Assembly (NCBI GenBank): GCA_001778635.1
Contig: MFHO01000003.1
Span: 1 to 37,695, forward strand
Source of the DNA: Candidatus Giovannonibacteria bacterium RIFCSPHIGHO2_02_FULL_45_13
GTDB lineage: Bacteria; Patescibacteriota; Minisyncoccia; UBA11713; 2-01-FULL-45-33
Direction of reading: 5' to 3'
Length of the DNA: 37,695 bases
Shown: positions 33,979-37,695 of the stretch, piece by piece
How the letters are laid out: each line of letters starts with the position of its first letter
How positions within the stretch are numbered: the stretch's first letter is position 1
The notes under the pieces: model-generated
Seen by the model: the letters and a program-made list of their open reading frames with translations, nothing else
The model's database searches: none
What the model was told of the DNA's origin: nothing
Made by a program: the position numbers and the translations under genes

Positions 33979-35505
33979 ATGGCAATAAAGCTTCATGCGG
34001 CGGAGGTCGTCGGGCTTTCGGGGAAGATTATTGATGTTGAGATTGATCTTTCCCCGGGGCTTTTTAGTTTTGCGATTGTCGGTTTGGCGGACAAAGCGGT
34101 CGCCGAATCAAAAGAAAGGATTTCCGCAGCGATAAAAAATCTGGGCGCGAAAAGTCCGCAGAAAAAAAATCAGCGCGTAGTTATTGCTTTGGCTCCGGCC
34201 GACCTCAAAAAAGAGGGGCCGGTTTTTGATCTGGCGATTGCGCTTTCGTATCTCTTGGCTTCTAAACAAGCCGAATTTGATCCGAAAGGAAAAATTTTTC
34301 TTGGTGAATTGGCTTTGGACGGCGCGTTGCGGCCCATAAAAGGTGTTTTGGCGCTTGCCGAAGAAGCCAAGCGCGCGGGGTTTTCGGAAATTTACGTGCC
34401 CGAGGGCAACGGCGCTGAGGCGGCGCTGGTGGACGGCGTTAAAGTTTTTGAAGCGCAGTCTTTGGAAAATATTTTAGAGCATCTGGAAGAAAAAAATTTA
34501 ATTAAAGAATGTCCGAAAACAAAATTTAATCTTACCGAAGTCGGGACGCTGCTTGATTTTTACGATGTCCGCGGACAGGAGTCCGCCAAGAGGGGGTTGG
34601 AAATAGCAGCGGCCGGCGCGCATAATGCTCTAATGATCGGGCCACCAGGAACCGGAAAGACAATGCTTGCGCGGGCGTTTGCTTCAATTTTGCCGCCGCT
34701 CTCCCGCGAGGAGGCTTTGGAGGTCACAAAAATTCATTCCATCGCTGGCGCGCTAAAAGACGACGAATTTATTTTGAAGCACCGCCCTTTCAGAAACCCG
34801 CATCACACCTCTTCTTACGTTTCGTTGGTTGGCGGCGGAGCATACCCCAAACCAGGAGAAATTACTTTGGCTCACAGAGGCGTTTTATTTCTGGACGAAT
34901 TTCCGGAATTTGAGCGGAGAGTAATTGAGGTTTTAAGACAGCCGTTGGAAGACAAGACTGTAACAATCTCGCGCGCGAAAGCCACGTTAAATTTTCCAGC
35001 GCAGATCAGCATGATACTTGCCATGAATCCATGCCCTTGCGGCAATCTCGGATCTCCAAAGGCGTGCATTTGCAACCCCGCGTCTATAAGCCGCTACCAA
35101 AGAAAAATTTCAGGGCCTATCGTAGACCGCATTGACCTTTGGCTTGGGGTTTACGGAATCGAGCATAGAAAATTGGAAGATGATGTTGCCGATGGCCGCG
35201 AATCTTCTTTTCAGATCAGAAAAAGAGTAGAGAGGGCGCGGGAGATCCAAAAGAGACGTTTTGGTGATTCAAAAATACTGACCAACTCCGAAATGTCCGT
35301 CAGAGACATAAAAAAATACTGCGTACTTGACGACGAATCAAAATCAATCCTTCAGCAAGCCGCTGCGCGGCTTGACCTTTCTCCGCGCAGCTACCACCGC
35401 GTCATCAAACTCGCTCGTACCATTGCTGACCTCGCGGGCGAGCCCAACATAAAAAGCCCCCATATTCTGGAGGCTCTGCAATACAGGCCGAAAGCATTGA
35501 TTTAA
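33979..35505 (+). CDS. comM: ComM/YifB-family AAA+ ATPase (magnesium chelatase-like)
   Basis: A 508-aa protein with the three ComM parts: an N-terminal Lon-protease-like domain (FAIVGLADKAVAESKERI), a central AAA+ module with Walker A GPPGTGKT near residue 221 and Walker B VLFLDEFPEF, and a C-terminal magnesium-chelatase-like domain with the cysteine pair group NPCPCGN...CICNP and RSYHRVIKLARTIADL. ComM is a helicase that promotes branch migration when transformed DNA recombines, which suits a genome with ComEC. I chose ATG 33979; the frame extends to a TTG at 33970 that overlaps the -10 box. It ends five bases from the convergent thrC stop with no terminator visible between. Confidence 0.93.
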   Translation: MAIKLHAAEVVGLSGKIIDVEIDLSPGLFSFAIVGLADKAVAESKERISAAIKNLGAKSPQKKNQRVVIALAPADLKKEGPVFDLAIALSYLLASKQAEFDPKGKIFLGELALDGALRPIKGVLALAEEAKRAGFSEIYVPEGNGAEAALVDGVKVFEAQSLENILEHLEEKNLIKECPKTKFNLTEVGTLLDFYDVRGQESAKRGLEIAAAGAHNALMIGPPGTGKTMLARAFASILPPLSREEALEVTKIHSIAGALKDDEFILKHRPFRNPHHTSSYVSLVGGGAYPKPGEITLAHRGVLFLDEFPEFERRVIEVLRQPLEDKTVTISRAKATLNFPAQISMILAMNPCPCGNLGSPKACICNPASISRYQRKISGPIVDRIDLWLGVYGIEHRKLEDDVADGRESSFQIRKRVERAREIQKRRFGDSKILTNSEMSVRDIKKYCVLDDESKSILQQAAARLDLSPRSYHRVIKLARTIADLAGEPNIKSPHILEALQYRPKALI

Positions 35506-35510
35506 ACTCA

Positions 35511-36605
35511 TCACATTTTGATCACGTCCATAACCGCGTCAAATTTCGCGTCAACCACAATCGGATTTTTGGTGAAAACTCTCTCGGCAGTAACAGGATC
35601 TTTTAATCCGTGTCCCGTCAGGACGCAGACAGCAATGTAAGATTTATCAAAATACAGCCTACGCATTTTCACATCTTTTATAAGCCCGGCCACTGAAGCT
35701 GCCGAAGCTGGCTCGCAAAAAATCTGTTCAAGCCGCGGAAGAAGAGCATAAGCTTCTAAAATTTCTTCATCCGTTACGCTGTCAATAATACCTACAGATT
35801 CTCTTCTTGCGGTTTTTGCGTCTTCCCAGCGCGCGGGATTTCCAATACGTATGGCGCTGGCCACGGTTTCGGGACTCTCAACGATACGATTCAAAACAAT
35901 CGGAGCGGCTCCGGCAGCTTGATATCCGCGCATCGCAGGCCTGTTAAAGGGCTGGATCTTCCCAATTTCGATATATTTTTTATACCCCCACCAATAAGCC
36001 GTGATATTGCCAGCATTGCCAACAGGAATGTAGTGATAAGTTGGCGCTCTGCCAAGCTTATCGCAAATCTCGTATGCTCCGGTCATCTGGCCGGGCATTC
36101 TATTTGGATTTAGCGAATTTAAAAGGCCGATGTCCGGATTTTTTGCTACAATCTCTTTTACAATCCGAAATGCTTCATCAAAATTTCCGCGTACCTGGAT
36201 TACTTCCGCGCCACAGGCGAACGCTTGGCTTATTTTGCCAAGCGCTACCTTGCCATCAGGAAGAAGCCCGAAAAGTTTTATGCCGGCCCGCGCACAGAAC
36301 GTGGCTGCTGCGGCTAAAGTGTTTCCAGTTGAAGCGCAAATTTCAGCCTTTCTGCCTAAAAATTTTTCATAACTGACGGCCGTAGTCATTCCTCTGTCTT
36401 TAAAAGATCCTGTAGGATAATTTTTTCCTTCGTCCTTTAAATAAATATCGGATTCAAATCTTCCATATTTTTCATTCAGATATTCTTTTAGGCGATCCGC
36501 CCGCCAAAGCGGAGTCGAACCCTCGCCCAAAGTAACAATATTTTCTTTGGGTATTGCCTGAATTTCCGGAGGCATAAGATCCAGATATTTTTCGATAAGG
36601 CCCAT
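35511..36605 (-). CDS. thrC: Threonine synthase
   Basis: A 364-aa PLP-dependent fold II enzyme that converts O-phosphohomoserine to threonine. PLP lysine is Lys69 in PTGSFKDRGM; STGNTLAAAATFCARAG, VGNAGNITAYWWGY (phosphate binding) and CVLTGHGLKDP are family motifs. No other threonine-pathway gene (homoserine kinase or dehydrogenase) is in the window. In a host with limited biosynthesis it may work with imported precursor or act on another substrate. A TTGACA with 18-bp spacing to TACAGT lies upstream on the minus strand. Confidence 0.92.
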   Translation of the reverse strand: MGLIEKYLDLMPPEIQAIPKENIVTLGEGSTPLWRADRLKEYLNEKYGRFESDIYLKDEGKNYPTGSFKDRGMTTAVSYEKFLGRKAEICASTGNTLAAAATFCARAGIKLFGLLPDGKVALGKISQAFACGAEVIQVRGNFDEAFRIVKEIVAKNPDIGLLNSLNPNRMPGQMTGAYEICDKLGRAPTYHYIPVGNAGNITAYWWGYKKYIEIGKIQPFNRPAMRGYQAAGAAPIVLNRIVESPETVASAIRIGNPARWEDAKTARRESVGIIDSVTDEEILEAYALLPRLEQIFCEPASAASVAGLIKDVKMRRLYFDKSYIAVCVLTGHGLKDPVTAERVFTKNPIVVDAKFDAVMDVIKM

Positions 36606-36687
36606 TTTATTCTCAAATCTGGCTTTACTGTAGCATCAAAGAAACAATAATGTCAAAACCCAATTTTTCGGTGCGTGGTCAAAATGT

Positions 36688-36693
36688 TACACT
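36688..36693 (+). promoter_or_regulatory. -10 box (TACACT) of smpB, leaderless type
   Basis: TACACT with a preceding TG ends six bases before the smpB ATG at 36700. Confidence 0.45.
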
Positions 36694-36699
36694 AACAAC

Positions 36700-37146
36700 A
36701 TGAGCGTTTTGGCAGAAAACAGGAAAGCGCGATTTGAATTTGAGATACTCGAAACATTTGAAGCTGGCATCGAGCTTTTTGGATTTGAGGTGAAAGCCGC
36801 GAGAAATCACAAAATGAGTCTTGAAGGCTCGTATGTTTTTCTAAGGCACGGGGAGTTTTATTTGGTTGGGGCGACCATCGCGCCATATCAACCCAAAAAT
36901 ACCCCTAAAGATTATGAGCCGGCGCGAGAGAGGAAACTTTTGCTTCACAAAAAAGAAATCAATTATTTAATCGGCAAAGCCGCGACGCGCGGGTTGACAA
37001 TCCTCCCGCTCAAGGTGTATACTAAAGGCGCGCGGATAAAATTGGAAATCGCAAGCGCGCGGCGGCTCAAAAAACACGATAGGCGAGAGCGCATAAAAGA
37101 ACGCGAAGATAAAAGAAAAATTGAAAGAACATTGAAAGAATTATAA
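36700..37146 (+). CDS. smpB: SsrA-binding protein SmpB
   Basis: A 148-aa OB-fold protein with the SmpB motifs FEAGIELFGFEVKAAR near 24-39, LEGSYVFLRHGEFYLVGATIAPY, ERKLLLHKKEI and LTILPLKVY, ending in a basic tail (KKHDRRERIKEREDKRKIERTLKEL) that reads the decoding site during rescue. It carries tmRNA to stalled ribosomes. The tmRNA gene is directly downstream, so both parts of the trans-translation system are made together. Confidence 0.97.
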   Translation: MSVLAENRKARFEFEILETFEAGIELFGFEVKAARNHKMSLEGSYVFLRHGEFYLVGATIAPYQPKNTPKDYEPARERKLLLHKKEINYLIGKAATRGLTILPLKVYTKGARIKLEIASARRLKKHDRRERIKEREDKRKIERTLKEL

Positions 37147-37153
37147 AATGAAA

Positions 37154-37205
37154 GTGGGGTTTACCCCCACACCAAATCGGTTCACAAAGTGATTTGGTGT
37201 GGGGG
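37154..37205 (+). promoter_or_regulatory. Competing hairpins at the 5' edge of tmRNA
   Basis: A 15-bp perfect inverted repeat (37164-37178 with 37191-37205) has its right arm overlapping the first five bases of mature tmRNA. A second, exclusive pairing is possible upstream: GTGGGG (37154-37159) with CCCCAC (37165-37170). The first sequesters the tmRNA acceptor 5' strand, the second frees it. Confidence 0.7.
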
Positions 37206-37558
37206 TGAATTGGATTCGAGGAAGAATAAATTATCATGCGCTCAGGCAGAGTATGTGAAGTATGCTCTTGAAATTTTCTTCACAAACCAATAAGTGCAAA
37301 CTTATTTTCTAAAGTAGCGGCTGTTTTTGGCTCTTTACGGCCAATGCAGCTTGCCACTTCTTACGCTTAATTTAGTGTGAGCATTGGTCCTTGATTCTCG
37401 CTAGAGGGTTGCCAGTGTTATAAGCGGGACGGCATTGATAAAAGCTCCGCATCAATGCAAGCAAACAGGGGTAAAATTTTCCGCCAAAGGCGGATAAAAA
37501 GCTTGTCAACCGCAGATTATGAGTTCTTCCGACCCGGGTTCAACTCCCGGCATCTCCA
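37201..37558 (+). ncRNA. ssrA: Transfer-messenger RNA (tmRNA)
   Basis: The 5' end GGGGGTGAATTGGATTCGA is the tmRNA signature, and the 3' end CCGGG-TTCAACT-CCCGG-CATCTCC-A is its T arm and acceptor. Acceptor strands GGGGGTG and CATCTCC pair with two G-U wobbles. Helix 2 is GGAAGAA (near 37220) with TTCTTCC (near 37524). The tag frame most likely starts at GCA 37296 and runs ANLFSKVAAVFG... to ...LATSYA before TAA at 37368-37370: 24 codons, long for a tag and not ending in the usual ALAA. A TCCGCC/GGCGGA mini-hairpin lies near 37481. CCA is not encoded. Confidence 0.92.
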
Positions 37559-37592
37559 CATAACAATACTTCCGCCTTTTTCAGAGAGGATT

Positions 37593-37645
37593 GCCTCGGG
37601 GCTTCGCCCCTCGGCTTGGTGGCTTTGCGCAAGGCGCAAAGCCAC
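37593..37645. other. Hairpins at the right end of the window
   Basis: GCC-TC-GGGG-CTTCG-CCCC-TC-GGC (37593-37615) is followed by a 12-bp perfect stem GTGGCTTTGCGC/GCGCAAAGCCAC with loop AAG (37619-37645). No T-run follows. The bases from 37562 to the window end show no gene; they could be tmRNA 3' flank or the edge of another palindromic unit. Confidence 0.5.
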
Positions 37646-37695
37646 ATAATCCCACGGCTCGGAAAAAGAAAAGGAAGCGGATTTGTCCAAAAGTT

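Overview
The window looks like a chromosomal segment of a Patescibacteria (candidate phyla radiation) bacterium, most likely of the Parcubacteria lineage. This is an inference from several features together: many short overlapping genes, an S12/S7/EF-G cluster with the extended S12 typical of the group, a ComEC split into two genes, a type IV secretion-like operon of PrgI/VirB4/VirB6-type proteins without a relaxase, a PilB/kinase/regulator group, many genes whose -10 box lies 6-9 bases before the ATG, and an almost complete lack of biosynthetic genes. No rRNA, transposase or CRISPR array is visible.

Layout. 1-2242: the 3' end of pgk, an unknown gene with a strongly structured leader, a second diverged copy of the pgk 3' end, and another unknown gene. 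2274-11145: nucleic-acid enzymes and DNA uptake genes (PD-(D/E)XK nuclease, NYN nuclease, DHH phosphoesterase, RNase H, ComEC channel and its detached metallo-beta-lactamase part, a beta-CASP nuclease) with ndk and two small genes. 11183-15118: the str cluster rpsL-rpsG-fusA, interrupted by a RelE-type toxin/antitoxin pair and an unknown gene. 15121-15923: a HicBA module bracketed by a perfect 21-bp direct repeat. 15953-28948: about twelve co-directional genes forming a type IV secretion-like machine (VirB2-, VirB3/PrgI-, VirB4- and VirB6-like proteins plus secreted and anchored partners). 28956-29652, minus strand: a consensus promoter, a roughly 400-nt non-coding stretch, an odd tRNA-Pro, and a 43-codon basic protein resembling ribosome-rescue factor ArfA. 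29746-30860: a TrmB-family regulator and a convergent ~310-nt RNA with a consensus promoter and terminator. 30861-33921: histidine kinase, receiver protein and PilB ATPase. 33979-36605: comM and thrC. 36700-37560: smpB and ssrA (tmRNA).

Themes. DNA uptake and processing recurs (split ComEC, ComM, PilB, nucleases), as does ribosome rescue (SmpB, tmRNA, ArfA-like protein). The most unusual feature is the number of palindromic elements inside genes that keep the reading frame open. Two three-way-junction elements lie in comEC. Three related elements lie in the secretion operon, and two of those contain a second copy inserted in inverted orientation in the loop. Shorter hairpins occur in pgk, fusA, the DHH gene and the propeller gene. 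These resemble in behaviour the Rickettsia palindromic elements that insert into coding genes, but I do not recognise their sequence. All functions are assigned from sequence motifs read by eye; no database search was possible.
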